Assembly (NCBI GenBank): GCA_016713225.1 | Contig: JADJPO010000011.1 | Coordinates: 372,001-436,000, forward strand | DNA length: 64,000 nt | Reading direction: 5' to 3' | Source: Kineosporiaceae bacterium | GTDB lineage: Bacteria > Actinomycetota > Actinomycetes > Actinomycetales > Kineosporiaceae | Part shown: piece by piece, positions 8,298-17,065 of the stretch | How the letters are laid out: each line of letters begins with the position of its first letter | Position numbering within the stretch: position 1 is the first letter of the stretch | Position numbers and translations under genes: made by a program | The notes under the pieces: model-generated | What the model saw: the letters and a program-made list of their open reading frames with translations, nothing else | What the model was told of the DNA's origin: nothing | Database searches by the model: none

Positions 8298-10245
8298 CGT
8301 GGCCCGGAATCCCTTCGTCAGCCCCCCGCTGGGCACCCGGATCGGCGCCCGGTTCGGCGTTGAGGGCATGGTCCAGCAGCCCGAGGAACGAGCGGTCCAT
8401 GGCCGCGGTGTCGACCGGACGCATCGGGTGCTGACCGCTGAGCAGCGCGCGGCAGTACAGCGACTCCACGGCCAGCGCCGCGAGATCAGAACGATCAGCA
8501 CGATCGGAAGAGTCGGACTCGATGGCCAGAACCCTTCGCACCACAGGGTTCTCGTCGTTCAGCAACAGGCGGGGCCGGTCGCTGCCGCCGTCGTCCAGCA
8601 CCGTCAGGATCGCGCTCCAGACGTCGTCGACCTCGGTCGCGGTCTGCCGGCTCGCCCGGCGCCGGCGGGCCTGGGCGTCGTCCAGGTAGAGCGCCGGCAG
8701 CGAGACCGGGGCGAAGCTGCGCAGCTCGACGTCCACCTGCAACCGGTCCAGGACGGCGCGTGCCCGCTCCAGGGCCGACCGGACACCCAGCAGCCGGGCG
8801 TCGGGGACGGTGCGGATGTGGGCGTCCAGGTCACCGGCCGCGATCGGCTCGACCTGCAGATCGGGGTAGACCTCGGGGATGCGCCGCAACAGGTCGTACT
8901 CGTAGGCGTACCCGCCATTGGCGACGGTGACGCCCTGCGCAGCCGCCACCACCGCGACCTGGCGGAACTCCTCGACGGTCTCGGTCACCCGGATGACATC
9001 GGTACCGGCGATGAGCTGCGGCACCGTCGAGGTTCCCTGGTTGGTCTCGAACGGCAACAACGGCAACACGATCGCCAGCAGCTCGTCGTCCTGCAGTGCC
9101 ATGGCCTTCACGGCCAGGTGGTGCAGTTGCAGGAACTCGCCCATGCGGCGGGCATCGGTGCGGGCCAGCCGCAACAGCCAGGCGCGGATCTGGTCGCCGA
9201 GCGCCGAGCGCACCTCGTCCAGGACGTCGTCCCGGTAGAGGTCCTCGCGGCTGGCGGTCGGGGTGAGCAGGGCGCCGTCCACCGCGGCCCGGGCGAAGAA
9301 GGCCCACTCGGGCAGCAGGTCGCCGAAGCGATCCGAGACCAGCATGCCCTTCACGTAGACCCGGTGCGTGGCACGCCGAGCGGTGGACGAGGCGGCGCCG
9401 GCGATGACCACCACTCCATCGAGCTCGGCGCGGGGAACCCGCACCGGCAGCACCTGGAACGGCTCGCCGCCGAGGTGGGTCACGGCGTAGTCCCGCGAGG
9501 CGGTGCGCCGCACCTCGGGGTCGCTCAGCCGCCACGGCGGCACGGTCGGGGCGACCTCCACGGGTGCGGGGGTGCGGACCACCAGCCGGTGCGGCAGCAA
9601 CGCGGCGAAGTGCCGGGCCAGGTCGAGCACGGTGTCGGCGGTCAGCCACTGCTCGGCGCCGCGGCGCGGGCGCAGGCTGACACAGGTTCCGGGACCGCTG
9701 GTGAGCCAGGCCCGACGTTCATCAGGGCGCTCGTCGGGCACCTGGTCGCCGTCCAGGGCGTCGAGCCGGACGGCGTCCAGGGTGTACGAGCCGTCGGCCC
9801 GGCCGCGCCAGCGCACCACCGCGCCGGGATCCGAAGGGTCGGCGGAGGGGGTGTGGCGGCGGCTGAGCACCTCGATCTCGTCGGTCACCATGAACGCCGA
9901 CAGCAGCCCGATCCCGAACTGGCCCAACAGGTCCGAGCGAGCCAGGCCCACCTCGTCCCGTTTGCTGGAGCGTCCGATGGTGGCCAGGAAGGTGCGCACA
10001 TCATCGGCGTCCAGGCCGATGCCGGAGTCCATCACGTGCAGCCGGCCGTCGGTTGCGGCATCGCTCGGCACGATCAGCGCTCCGGGCCGGCCCTCATAGC
10101 TCGACCCGTTCTCGCCGAGGGCGGTGAGGGCGTCGACGGCGTTCTGGATCAGTTCGCGCAGATAGACCCGAGGGCTGGAGTAGATGTGGTGACTGAGCAG
10201 GTCGACGATGCCACGCAGATCCACCTGAAAGGTGTCGCCGGACAT
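8281..10245 (-). CDS. HSP90 family (HtpG-like) GHKL ATPase
   Basis: A 654-residue Hsp90-type protein. The GHKL ATP site is clear: YLRELIQNAVDAL near residue 30, DSGIGLDADDVRTFLATIGRS near 85, and GQFGIGLLSAFMV near 120. The middle domain contains VYVKGMLVSDRFGDLLPEWAFF and the SREDLYRD catalytic-loop region. The C-terminal third diverges from HtpG and ends in a polar tail. The ATG at 10245 follows GGGGGA. It is one of two genes in a coupled pair with the 1012-residue TPR protein. Actinobacteria usually encode HtpG separately, so this may be a specialised paralogue. Confidence 0.85.
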   Translation of the reverse strand: MSGDTFQVDLRGIVDLLSHHIYSSPRVYLRELIQNAVDALTALGENGSSYEGRPGALIVPSDAATDGRLHVMDSGIGLDADDVRTFLATIGRSSKRDEVGLARSDLLGQFGIGLLSAFMVTDEIEVLSRRHTPSADPSDPGAVVRWRGRADGSYTLDAVRLDALDGDQVPDERPDERRAWLTSGPGTCVSLRPRRGAEQWLTADTVLDLARHFAALLPHRLVVRTPAPVEVAPTVPPWRLSDPEVRRTASRDYAVTHLGGEPFQVLPVRVPRAELDGVVVIAGAASSTARRATHRVYVKGMLVSDRFGDLLPEWAFFARAAVDGALLTPTASREDLYRDDVLDEVRSALGDQIRAWLLRLARTDARRMGEFLQLHHLAVKAMALQDDELLAIVLPLLPFETNQGTSTVPQLIAGTDVIRVTETVEEFRQVAVVAAAQGVTVANGGYAYEYDLLRRIPEVYPDLQVEPIAAGDLDAHIRTVPDARLLGVRSALERARAVLDRLQVDVELRSFAPVSLPALYLDDAQARRRRASRQTATEVDDVWSAILTVLDDGGSDRPRLLLNDENPVVRRVLAIESDSSDRADRSDLAALAVESLYCRALLSGQHPMRPVDTAAMDRSFLGLLDHALNAEPGADPGAQRGADEGIPGHDADRT

Positions 10246-10416
10246 CGTCCCCCTTCGCTGAGCACTGACGACCGATGGCTGCGCACCGCCGCCCGGTCGG
10301 GATGGAGCCGAAACTCTACGCGACGGTGAGTATGGCCTGCGCCGCATCGCAGCCGCTGGCTTCGGGGCATCCCATCGGGTAGAGCTAGGGCGACGCTCGG
10401 CGAGAGGATGCGGATC
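10246..10416. promoter_or_regulatory. Divergent intergenic region between Hsp90 and MaoC genes
   Basis: This 171-bp gap must carry both promoters because the flanking genes are divergent. I see no confident -35/-10 pair or operator. GAGAGG at 10403-10408 lies just before the MaoC-protein start. Confidence 0.4.
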
Positions 10417-11460
10417 ATGAGTGGCAAGACCTTCGCAGGCAACTTCTTCGAGGACTTCCGGATCGGCCAGGTGATCCGTCACGCCACCCCGCGCACGATC
10501 ACCGCGGGCGACGTGGCGCTGTACACGGCGCTGTACGGGCCGCGGTTCGCCCTCAACTCCTCGGACGAGTTCGCCCGCGCGCTCGGCCTGCCGCAGGCCC
10601 CGGTGGACGATGTGCTGGCGTTCCACATCGTCTTCGGCAAGACCGTGCCGGACGTCTCGCTCAACGCGGTCGCCAATCTCGGGTACGCCAACGGCCGGTT
10701 CGGGGTGCCGGTCTACCCGGGCGACACGATCACCACCACCTCGACGGTGACCGGGCTGAAGGAGAACTCCAACGGCAAGACCGGAGTGGTCTACGTGAAC
10801 TCGGTCGGGGTGAACCAGCGCGGCGAGATGGTGCTCGACTACACCCGCTGGGTGATGGTCAACAAGCAGGACGCCGCAGCCCCGGCCCCCGAGGCCGTCG
10901 TCCCGACCTTGCCCGACGCGGTACCGGTCGAGGCCCTGGCGCTGCCGGAGCTGTCGATCGCCGGCTACGACCGGGTGCTGGCCGGATCGGGGTTCGGCTG
11001 GGGCGACTACGAGGTCGGCGAGCAGATCGACCATGTCGACGGCATGACCATCGAGGAGGCCGAGCACCAGCTCGCCACCCGGCTCTACCAGAACACCGCC
11101 AAGGTGCACTTCGACCAGTTCGCCGCCAACGGCAACCGGTTCGGCCGGCGGCTCATCTACGGCGGGCACATCATCAGCCTGGCCCGCTGTCTGTCGTTCA
11201 ACGGCCTGGGCAACGCGTTCAAGGTGCTGGCGATCAACGGCGGCTCGCACGCCAACCCGACCTTCGCGGGCAACACCATCTATGCCCACAGTGAGGTGCT
11301 GGACAAGATCGAGCTGGCCACCCCGGGGGTGGGGGCGCTGCGGCTGCGGACGGTGGCCACCAAGGACCACCCGGCGTCCGACTTCCCCTACAAGGTCGAC
11401 GGCAGGTACCACCCCGACGTCGTCCTCGACCTCGACTACACCGTCGCCCTCCCCCGCTGA
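10417..11460 (+). CDS. MaoC-family dehydratase, mesaconyl-CoA hydratase-like
   Basis: A 347-residue double-hotdog MaoC-type enzyme. The N-terminus (GNFFEDFRIGQVIRHATPRT), the SLNAVANLGYANGRF block and LKENSNGKTGVVYVNSVG match what I know of mesaconyl-CoA hydratase-like proteins, which hydrate mesaconyl-CoA to methylmalyl-CoA. The second half carries the other hotdog, with RLIYGGHIISLARCLSFNGL. ATG 10417 gives the usual MSGKT start; an in-frame ATG at 10408 is an alternative. No other ethylmalonyl-CoA pathway gene is adjacent, so the physiological role is open. It lies upstream of the mycofactocin island in the same orientation. Confidence 0.7.
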   Translation: MSGKTFAGNFFEDFRIGQVIRHATPRTITAGDVALYTALYGPRFALNSSDEFARALGLPQAPVDDVLAFHIVFGKTVPDVSLNAVANLGYANGRFGVPVYPGDTITTTSTVTGLKENSNGKTGVVYVNSVGVNQRGEMVLDYTRWVMVNKQDAAAPAPEAVVPTLPDAVPVEALALPELSIAGYDRVLAGSGFGWGDYEVGEQIDHVDGMTIEEAEHQLATRLYQNTAKVHFDQFAANGNRFGRRLIYGGHIISLARCLSFNGLGNAFKVLAINGGSHANPTFAGNTIYAHSEVLDKIELATPGVGALRLRTVATKDHPASDFPYKVDGRYHPDVVLDLDYTVALPR

Positions 11461-11568
11461 CTCTGCTCCCTCGTCTGCCCGGCCCCCGCCGAAGCAGCAG
11501 TGCCGACCTGACCCGGCAGGATGCCTCGCCCCTCCGGTTGGAGAGTGCCCTGGCCACGGGTCGCTGCC

Positions 11569-11574
11569 TAGCGT
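11569..11574 (+). promoter_or_regulatory. Candidate -10 element of mftD
   Basis: TAGCGT in the context TGCCTAGCGTCGTC lies 37 bp before the mftD start. The same CCTAGC core occurs upstream of mftA (22286-22291) and, on the minus strand, of the methanol dehydrogenase (22155-22160). It fits a TAnnnT -10 pattern. The -35 elements are weak, so this is a candidate only. Confidence 0.35.
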
Positions 11575-11611
11575 CGTCAGGCAGGACACGACACGTCGGG
11601 AGTGTGGCGCC

Positions 11612-12796
11612 ATGGCAGGTTCAGGGTGGTTCGAGACGGTCGCAGAGGCCCAGCGGCGCGCCAAGCGGCGACTGCCGGCATCGGTCTACTCGGCGCTGCT
11701 GGCGGGTTCCGAACGCGGCATCTCCTACGACGACAACACTGCTGCCTTCGAGGAGCTGGGCTTCGCCCCCCACGTGGCGGGGCAGGCGGCACAGCGTGAC
11801 CTGTCCACCGAGGTGCTCGGTCGCCCCCTGGCCATGCCGGTGATGATCTCGCCCACCGGGGTTCAGGCGGTGCACCCCGGCGGCGAGGTGGCCATGGCTG
11901 CCGCCGCGGCGGCTCGGGGCGTCGCCATGGGCCTGTCCTCCTTCGCCAGCATGCCGCTGGACAAGGTGGTCGAGGCCAACCCGTCCACCTTCTTCCAGAT
12001 GTACTGGATGGGATCGCGCGACCTGATCAGCCGCCGGCTGGAGCGCGCCCGCAGCGATGGTGCCGTCGGCCTGATCCTCACCCTGGACTGGTCGTTCTCG
12101 TACGGACGTGACTGGGGCAGCCCGGCCATCCCCGAGAAGGTCGACCTCAAGGCCGCCGTTCGCTTCGCCCCCGAGGTGATCCGCCGGCCGCGGTGGCTGT
12201 TCGACTTCGCCCGCTCCGGCAAGCTGCCCGACCTGACCGCTCCCAACCTGACCGAGGACGGCGTGGCGCCCACCTTCTTCGGCGCCTACGGCGAGTGGAT
12301 GCAGACCCCCCCTCCCAGCTGGGAGGACGTGGCCTGGTTGTGCCGGGAGTGGGGCGGCCCGCTGATGCTCAAGGGCATCGGCCGGATCGACGATGCGCTG
12401 CGCGCCGTGGACGCCGGCGTCAGCGCGATCTCGGTGTCGAACCACGGCGGTAACAATCTCGACGGCACCCCGGCACCGATCCGGATGCTGCCCGGCATCG
12501 CTCAGGCGGTGGGCGACCAGATCGAGGTGATGCTGGACGGCGGCATCCGTCGCGGCAGTGACGTGGTCAAGGCCGTGGCCCTGGGAGCCCGGGCGGTCAT
12601 GATCGGTCGAGCCGCCCTCTGGGGTCTGGCCGCGGGCGGGCAGACCGGGGTCGAGAACGTGCTCGACATCGTGCGCAGCGGCATCGACTCGGCATTGCTG
12701 GGACTGGGCTGTTCCGCCGTGCGCGAGCTCACCCCGGACGACGTGCTGATACCCGACGGCTTCATCCGCACGCTCGGGGCGCCCTCGGCGCGATGA
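11612..12796 (+). CDS. mftD: Pre-mycofactocin synthase MftD
   Basis: A 394-residue FMN-dependent enzyme of the lactate dehydrogenase/glycolate oxidase fold. In the known pathway MftD acts on AHDP to form the redox-active pre-mycofactocin core. Visible features: ISPTGVQAVHPGGEVAMAAAAA near residue 75, ILTLDWSFSYGRDWGSP near 155, SVSNHGGNNLDGTPAPIRMLP near 280 with the catalytic His, and DGGIRRGSDVVKAVALGARAVMIGRA in the phosphate-binding region. The W-rich middle segment is typical of the MftD branch. It overlaps the SDR gene by four bases (ATGA). Unusually, it is about 10 kb from mftABCEF and not inside that run. Confidence 0.92.
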   Translation: MAGSGWFETVAEAQRRAKRRLPASVYSALLAGSERGISYDDNTAAFEELGFAPHVAGQAAQRDLSTEVLGRPLAMPVMISPTGVQAVHPGGEVAMAAAAAARGVAMGLSSFASMPLDKVVEANPSTFFQMYWMGSRDLISRRLERARSDGAVGLILTLDWSFSYGRDWGSPAIPEKVDLKAAVRFAPEVIRRPRWLFDFARSGKLPDLTAPNLTEDGVAPTFFGAYGEWMQTPPPSWEDVAWLCREWGGPLMLKGIGRIDDALRAVDAGVSAISVSNHGGNNLDGTPAPIRMLPGIAQAVGDQIEVMLDGGIRRGSDVVKAVALGARAVMIGRAALWGLAAGGQTGVENVLDIVRSGIDSALLGLGCSAVRELTPDDVLIPDGFIRTLGAPSAR

Positions 12797-13593
12797 TCAG
12801 CGACGAGCCGGTCGCCCTGGTCACGGGGGCGGCCCGCGGCATCGGCGCAGCCACGGTCAGAGCGCTGCACCGGGACGGGTTCCGGGTGATGGCGGTCGAT
12901 GCCTGTTCGGGTAGCGACCACGGCATGGCCGAGGCGCGCTACGCCATGGCCCACCGGCACGAACTCGAGTCGTTGGCCGAGGAGTTGGGTGATCGGGTGA
13001 CGATGCACGTCGCCGACGTCCGTCACCCGGTCGAGCTCTACCGGGCGGTGGACCACACCCTGGCGCGCTGGGGCCGCTTGGATGCCGCGGTGGCCGCCGC
13101 CGCAGTGATGGCCGGCGGTGAGCCGCTCTGGTCCCCGGCCGCCCACCGGCAGCTCGAGGCGCTGTGGCGGGTCGACGTCGAGGGGGTGTGGAACACAGCA
13201 GCCGCCACCGTGCCGGCCATTCTGGCCGGACCCGACCCGAGACGTGGCCGGTTCGTGGCCCTGGCCTCGACGGCAGGGGGGCGAGGACTCTTCCGGCTGG
13301 CCGCCTACTGCACCGTCAAGCATGCCGTCGTCGGCTTGATCCGGGGTCTGGCCGCCGATCTGGCCGGCACCGGGGTGTGTGCCATGGCGGTCTGCCCGGG
13401 GGCGACCCGCACGGCGATGCTGCAGGCCACCGCCGCGATCTACGACATCCCCGAGGACCACTTGGCGAGCAGTTCCCTGGTGGGTGAGGTCCTCGATCCG
13501 GACGAGATCGCCGCCACGATCGCCTTCTGCTGTAGCAGACCGGCCAGAGCCCTGAACGGATCCGTGATCACGGCTGACGGCGGGGCTGCGTGA
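12793..13593 (+). CDS. Mycofactocin-coupled SDR family oxidoreductase
   Basis: A 266-residue short-chain dehydrogenase. TGAARGIG at residues 11-18 is the dinucleotide motif, and AAYCTVKHAVVGLIRGLAADLAGTG carries the YxxxK catalytic pair. VCPGATRTAMLQATAAIYDIPED and the terminal VITADGGAA match the mycofactocin-coupled SDR subfamily (TIGR04504-type). Such enzymes hold NAD(H) tightly and regenerate it through mycofactocin. The ATG overlaps the mftD stop, so it is translated from the same message. The alcohol substrate is unknown. Tandem hairpins follow the gene. Confidence 0.85.
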   Translation: MISDEPVALVTGAARGIGAATVRALHRDGFRVMAVDACSGSDHGMAEARYAMAHRHELESLAEELGDRVTMHVADVRHPVELYRAVDHTLARWGRLDAAVAAAAVMAGGEPLWSPAAHRQLEALWRVDVEGVWNTAAATVPAILAGPDPRRGRFVALASTAGGRGLFRLAAYCTVKHAVVGLIRGLAADLAGTGVCAMAVCPGATRTAMLQATAAIYDIPEDHLASSSLVGEVLDPDEIAATIAFCCSRPARALNGSVITADGGAA

Positions 13594-13613
13594 GCGCCTC
13601 CGCTCGCCGACAC

Positions 13614-13645
13614 GCACGGACCTACCCGAACGGGTAGGTCCGTGC
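13614..13645 (+). terminator. Hairpin terminator after the mftD-SDR unit
   Basis: Arms 13614-13628 and 13631-13645 are perfect 15-bp complements (GCACGGACCTACCCG and its inverse) around AA. No T-run follows. It lies 20 bp after the SDR stop, so it probably ends the mftD-SDR message. Confidence 0.75.
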
Positions 13646-13650
13646 CCGTT

Positions 13651-13673
13651 CGCCGACGGGTTCCCCGTCGGCG
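13651..13673 (+). terminator. Second hairpin in tandem
   Basis: Arms 13651-13660 (CGCCGACGGG) and 13664-13673 are perfect complements around TTC. It follows the first hairpin by five bases; together they separate the mftD-SDR unit from the dehydrogenase-kinase-regulator unit. Confidence 0.6.
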
Positions 13674-13754
13674 TCGACCCCCGTACGGTGATAGTGGTTC
13701 GCGGGCGTTCCTCCTCGGGTGGTCGCGGACGGGTCCAGGGCAAGGAGGCCACCG

Positions 13755-14963
13755 GTGACGAAACAGACGACGGCGCCCCGCTCACCCCCTCAACCACCGA
13801 CCCAGCCCCAGCCCACACCGTTGGTGAAGTTCCACGCCCCCGAGGTGGTGTTGGGTCTCGGGTCCTTGGGCGAGGCCGGGTTCGCCGCGCTGAGGCTGGG
13901 GGCGCGCCGTCCGATGGTGGTCACCGACCCCGGTGTGATCGAGGCGGGATGGGCGCGCGAACTGCTGTATCACCTGGCCGACGCGCGACTCGACCCGATC
14001 GTGTGGTCGGGGGTGACCCCCAACCCCAAGGATCACGAGATCCGCGCCGCCTTCGACCTCTACCGCGAAGCCGAGGCCGATGTGTTGATCGCCATCGGCG
14101 GCGGCTCGTGCCTGGACGCCGCCAAGGGCGTGGCGATCCTGTCCGGCAACGGCGGCGACATCCTCGACTACGCCGGGGTCGATCGGATGGACCACCCGAT
14201 CCCGCCGCTGCTCATGATCCCCAGCACGTCCGGCACCGGCGCCGATGTCTCGCAGTTCTGCATCGTCACCGATACCGAACGGTCGGTGAAGATCACGATC
14301 ATGGGCCGGGCGCTGGTCCCCGACATCTCCATCACCGATCCTCGACTGTTGACCACCATGCCCGAATGGCTCAACGCGGCAACGGGCCTGGACGCCCTGG
14401 CGCACGGCATCGAGTCCTTCGTGTCGCTGGCCCACAACCCCCTCGCCGACACCCATGCGCTCAATGCCGTCGGCCTGGTCTTCGCGAATCTGCGCCACAC
14501 CATGTCCGCGCCCGCCGAGCTGGAGTCCCGCTCCAAGATGGCGCAGGCCAGCCTGGAAGCCGGGTTGGCGTTCACGAATGCGATTCTCGGCGCCACACAC
14601 GCCATGAGCCACCAGGTCGGGGGCCTGCTGGACTCGCCGCACGGCGTGGTCAACGGCGTGCTGCTGCCGCACGTGATCCGGTTCAATGCCCACGCCACAC
14701 CCGAACGCTTCATCGCGCTGGCCCGTTCGGCCGGATTGGCCGTCGAGGGCCTACCCGGGGTGGAGGCAGCCGAACTGCTCGCCGAACACGTCCGAGCGCT
14801 GGGCGACGACATCGGGGTGCCCCGGGGGCTGCGCGAACTCGGCGTCACCGAGGCCGACCTGCCACGGCTGGCCGCCACCACGCTGCACGATGCCTGCCTG
14901 AGCACCAATCCCCGCCCGGCGGATCAGGACGACGTCCAGCGGCTGTTCCTCGCCGCATTGTGA
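13755..14963 (+). CDS. Iron-containing alcohol dehydrogenase (group III), candidate mycofactocin partner
   Basis: A 402-residue Fe-ADH family enzyme. GTG 13755 follows AAGGAGG with ideal spacing and is preferred over upstream in-frame codons. Visible motifs: IAIGGGSCLDAAKGVAIL (cofactor phosphate site), PSTSGTGADVSQFCIV, and metal ligands in GLDALAHGIESFVS (Asp, His), GATHAMSHQVGGLLD (His) and SPHGVVNGVLLPHVIRFN (His). It oxidises an unknown alcohol. It is the first gene of a unit with a histidine kinase and a response regulator, starting seven bases before the kinase. Its location between mftD and the methanol dehydrogenase suggests mycofactocin use, which is inference. Confidence 0.88.
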   Translation: MTKQTTAPRSPPQPPTQPQPTPLVKFHAPEVVLGLGSLGEAGFAALRLGARRPMVVTDPGVIEAGWARELLYHLADARLDPIVWSGVTPNPKDHEIRAAFDLYREAEADVLIAIGGGSCLDAAKGVAILSGNGGDILDYAGVDRMDHPIPPLLMIPSTSGTGADVSQFCIVTDTERSVKITIMGRALVPDISITDPRLLTTMPEWLNAATGLDALAHGIESFVSLAHNPLADTHALNAVGLVFANLRHTMSAPAELESRSKMAQASLEAGLAFTNAILGATHAMSHQVGGLLDSPHGVVNGVLLPHVIRFNAHATPERFIALARSAGLAVEGLPGVEAAELLAEHVRALGDDIGVPRGLRELGVTEADLPRLAATTLHDACLSTNPRPADQDDVQRLFLAAL

Positions 14964-14970
14964 GGTGGCG

Positions 14971-16383
14971 ATGACCGAACAGGTGCCCGTCAACCTCCCG
15001 CCGGCCCCCGACCTGGCGGCACTCACGGGGGTTCGGTCGGGCAAGCGCAGCTACTACCTGGCCTACGTGAACTCGAACGAGCGGATGCAGCGCGCCGTCC
15101 GGGCGATGGACTCGATCTCGCGAGCCCTCGTGCGCACCGTCGAGGGGCCACGGGGACTGCTGGAGGAGGTGGTGCGCGCCGCGGCGGCACACCTGGACGC
15201 CGAGTGGACCGTGCTGGCGCTGTCCGACGGCAACCTGGTCGGGGCCCGGCCCCGGTTCCTGGTGGCCGGTCGAGACGGGCGACCGCTGGCCGACGACGAG
15301 ACGCTGCCCCCGGTCGTGCGCCGTGAGCTGAACGCGATCCGCGCCGGGCACGCCGTGGGCGGTCCGGACGACGGGCGCTGGGTGCGGGTGGCGATGACAT
15401 TGGAGGGATTGCCGATCGGGGCTCTGGTGGGCCGGCGGGGGTTGCAGGTCGACCCCGAGCCGGGTGACCTGTCGGTGCTGCGGATCCTGGCCAATCAGGC
15501 TGCGGTCTCCCTGCACACCTCGCAGCAGTATCAGGCCGGGCTCGTCCTGCACCGGCGAGCGCAGCGGCTCTACGAGGCCACAGCTGCCCAAGCGCGCGAT
15601 CTCGAGGCCCGGACCCGCCAACTGGAGCAGGCCGAACAACGGCTGGTGCTGGCCGGACAGCGCGAGCTGATCGAGACCGAGCGCACCCGCATCGCCCGCG
15701 AACTGCACGACAGCGTCACCCAGTACGTCCTCTCCTCGGGCCTGGCGGTCGAACTGGCCCGTGGCGAGGCCGAGGCCCTGGGCACGGCGGCGACAGCGAT
15801 CAGGGAGCAGTTGACCACGGCGAAGCAACTGTCGCAGCGCGCTGTCGAGCAGCTGCGGCGCGCGATCTACGCACTCCACCAGCCGCCCCGCCAGACCTTG
15901 TCGACCCTGCCCGAGCTGGTGCACGAGATGGCCGTGCACCATCACCACCTGCCGATCACGGTCAAGGTCGAGGGCGATGTGCTGCCCCTGCCCGCCGATG
16001 CCGACCACGAGATCGCCCGGGCCATCGGCGAGGCGCTGTTCAACGTGGTCGCCCATGCTGTGGCCAGCCGGGCGATCGTCCGGCTGCGGTACCGACCCGA
16101 CCGGCTGACGGTCACCATCGCCGACGACGGCGTGGGCGACCCGGTCGAGCTGAGCCGGCGACTGCGTCTGCAACGTGCCACACCGAACGACGGCCGGCAC
16201 CGGGGGCTGGCCAACATCGAGGCGCGAGTGGTCGAACTCGGGGGTGCACTGGCCTTTCGGCGGGCCCGGCTGGGTGGGGTGCGAGTCGAGCTGCGCGTAC
16301 CCCTGCCGCTGGAGCCCTGCAGTGATCGCGGCCTGATCAACGAACTGGTCACCGGTGGCATCGGACAGGAGCACACCCCATGA
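14971..16383 (+). CDS. Soluble sensor histidine kinase (HisKA_3 type)
   Basis: A 470-residue kinase with no membrane segment. Residues 40-190 look like a GAF-type sensory domain, followed by a coiled coil (residues 195-230). ERTRIARELHDSVTQYVLSSGLAVELARG is the HisKA_3 phospho-acceptor region. The ATPase has EALFNVVAHAVASRAIVRL (N-box) and TIADDGVGD (G1). ATG 14971 follows GAGGTGG; a GTG two codons earlier is possible. It overlaps the regulator by four bases. A cytosolic signal, perhaps an alcohol, aldehyde or redox state, is likely given the neighbouring dehydrogenase; this is inference. Confidence 0.88.
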   Translation: MTEQVPVNLPPAPDLAALTGVRSGKRSYYLAYVNSNERMQRAVRAMDSISRALVRTVEGPRGLLEEVVRAAAAHLDAEWTVLALSDGNLVGARPRFLVAGRDGRPLADDETLPPVVRRELNAIRAGHAVGGPDDGRWVRVAMTLEGLPIGALVGRRGLQVDPEPGDLSVLRILANQAAVSLHTSQQYQAGLVLHRRAQRLYEATAAQARDLEARTRQLEQAEQRLVLAGQRELIETERTRIARELHDSVTQYVLSSGLAVELARGEAEALGTAATAIREQLTTAKQLSQRAVEQLRRAIYALHQPPRQTLSTLPELVHEMAVHHHHLPITVKVEGDVLPLPADADHEIARAIGEALFNVVAHAVASRAIVRLRYRPDRLTVTIADDGVGDPVELSRRLRLQRATPNDGRHRGLANIEARVVELGGALAFRRARLGGVRVELRVPLPLEPCSDRGLINELVTGGIGQEHTP

Positions 16384-17045
16384 GCGTTCTGACGAGTGCA
16401 GCCGAGGTGGTCGTGGGCATCATGCTCGTCGACGACCACGCCATCGTGCGGCAGGGACTGCGCTCGATCCTGGAACGTGAGCGGGACCTGGTCGTGGTGG
16501 CCGAGGCCTCCAGCGCCACCGAGGCCCTGACCGTCATCGCCCGGTCGACGCCCCGGATCGTGCTGCTCGACCTCAAGCTGTCCGCCGGTGTCGACACCGA
16601 GGGTCTCGAGCTGTGCGCCGAGCTCAGCCGGCGCCATCCCGACATCGGCATCCTGGTGCTGACCACGTTCCTGGACGAGCACCTGGTGATGGCGGCGATC
16701 CGGGCCGGGGCGCAGGGCTACGTGGTCAAGGACGTCGACACCACCGGGCTGATCCGGGCGATCCGGGACGTCGCGCGCGGCGGCAGCGCGTTCGACGCCC
16801 GCTCGGCGGCGGCGATGGTGCGCGGGCTCAACGCGCCGGTGCCTGCCCAGACCCGGCACCTGACCGCTCGGGAACACGAGGTGCTGCGGCTGCTGGCCCG
16901 GGGCCTGTCGAATCGGGACATCGGCGAGACGCTGTTCATCTCCGAGACCACGGCGAAGTTCCACGTCGGCAACATCCTGCGCAAGCTGGACGTTTCACGA
17001 CGCGCGGAGGCGGTCTACGAGGCATCCAAGATGGGGGTCATCTGA
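16380..17045 (+). CDS. NarL/LuxR-type response regulator
   Basis: A 221-residue regulator. The receiver has DDHAIVRQGL at residues 18-27, LLDLKLSAG with the phospho-acceptor Asp near residue 63, LTTF near 93 and the conserved Lys in VVKDVDT near 118. The output is a LuxR-type helix-turn-helix: LTAREHEVLRLLARGLSNRDIGETLFISETTAKFHVGNILRKL. ATGA overlap with the kinase makes the pair translationally coupled. It converges on mftM with a 20-bp gap. Its targets may include the dehydrogenase operons here, but no repeated operator was found that proves it. Confidence 0.9.
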   Translation: MSVLTSAAEVVVGIMLVDDHAIVRQGLRSILERERDLVVVAEASSATEALTVIARSTPRIVLLDLKLSAGVDTEGLELCAELSRRHPDIGILVLTTFLDEHLVMAAIRAGAQGYVVKDVDTTGLIRAIRDVARGGSAFDARSAAAMVRGLNAPVPAQTRHLTAREHEVLRLLARGLSNRDIGETLFISETTAKFHVGNILRKLDVSRRAEAVYEASKMGVI

Positions 17046-17065
17046 GGCCCGACGGCGGGGTGCAC

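Noticed and set aside
11621..12445. Minus-strand frame opposite mftD
   Set aside because: Composition and lack of motifs mark it as a shadow of mftD.
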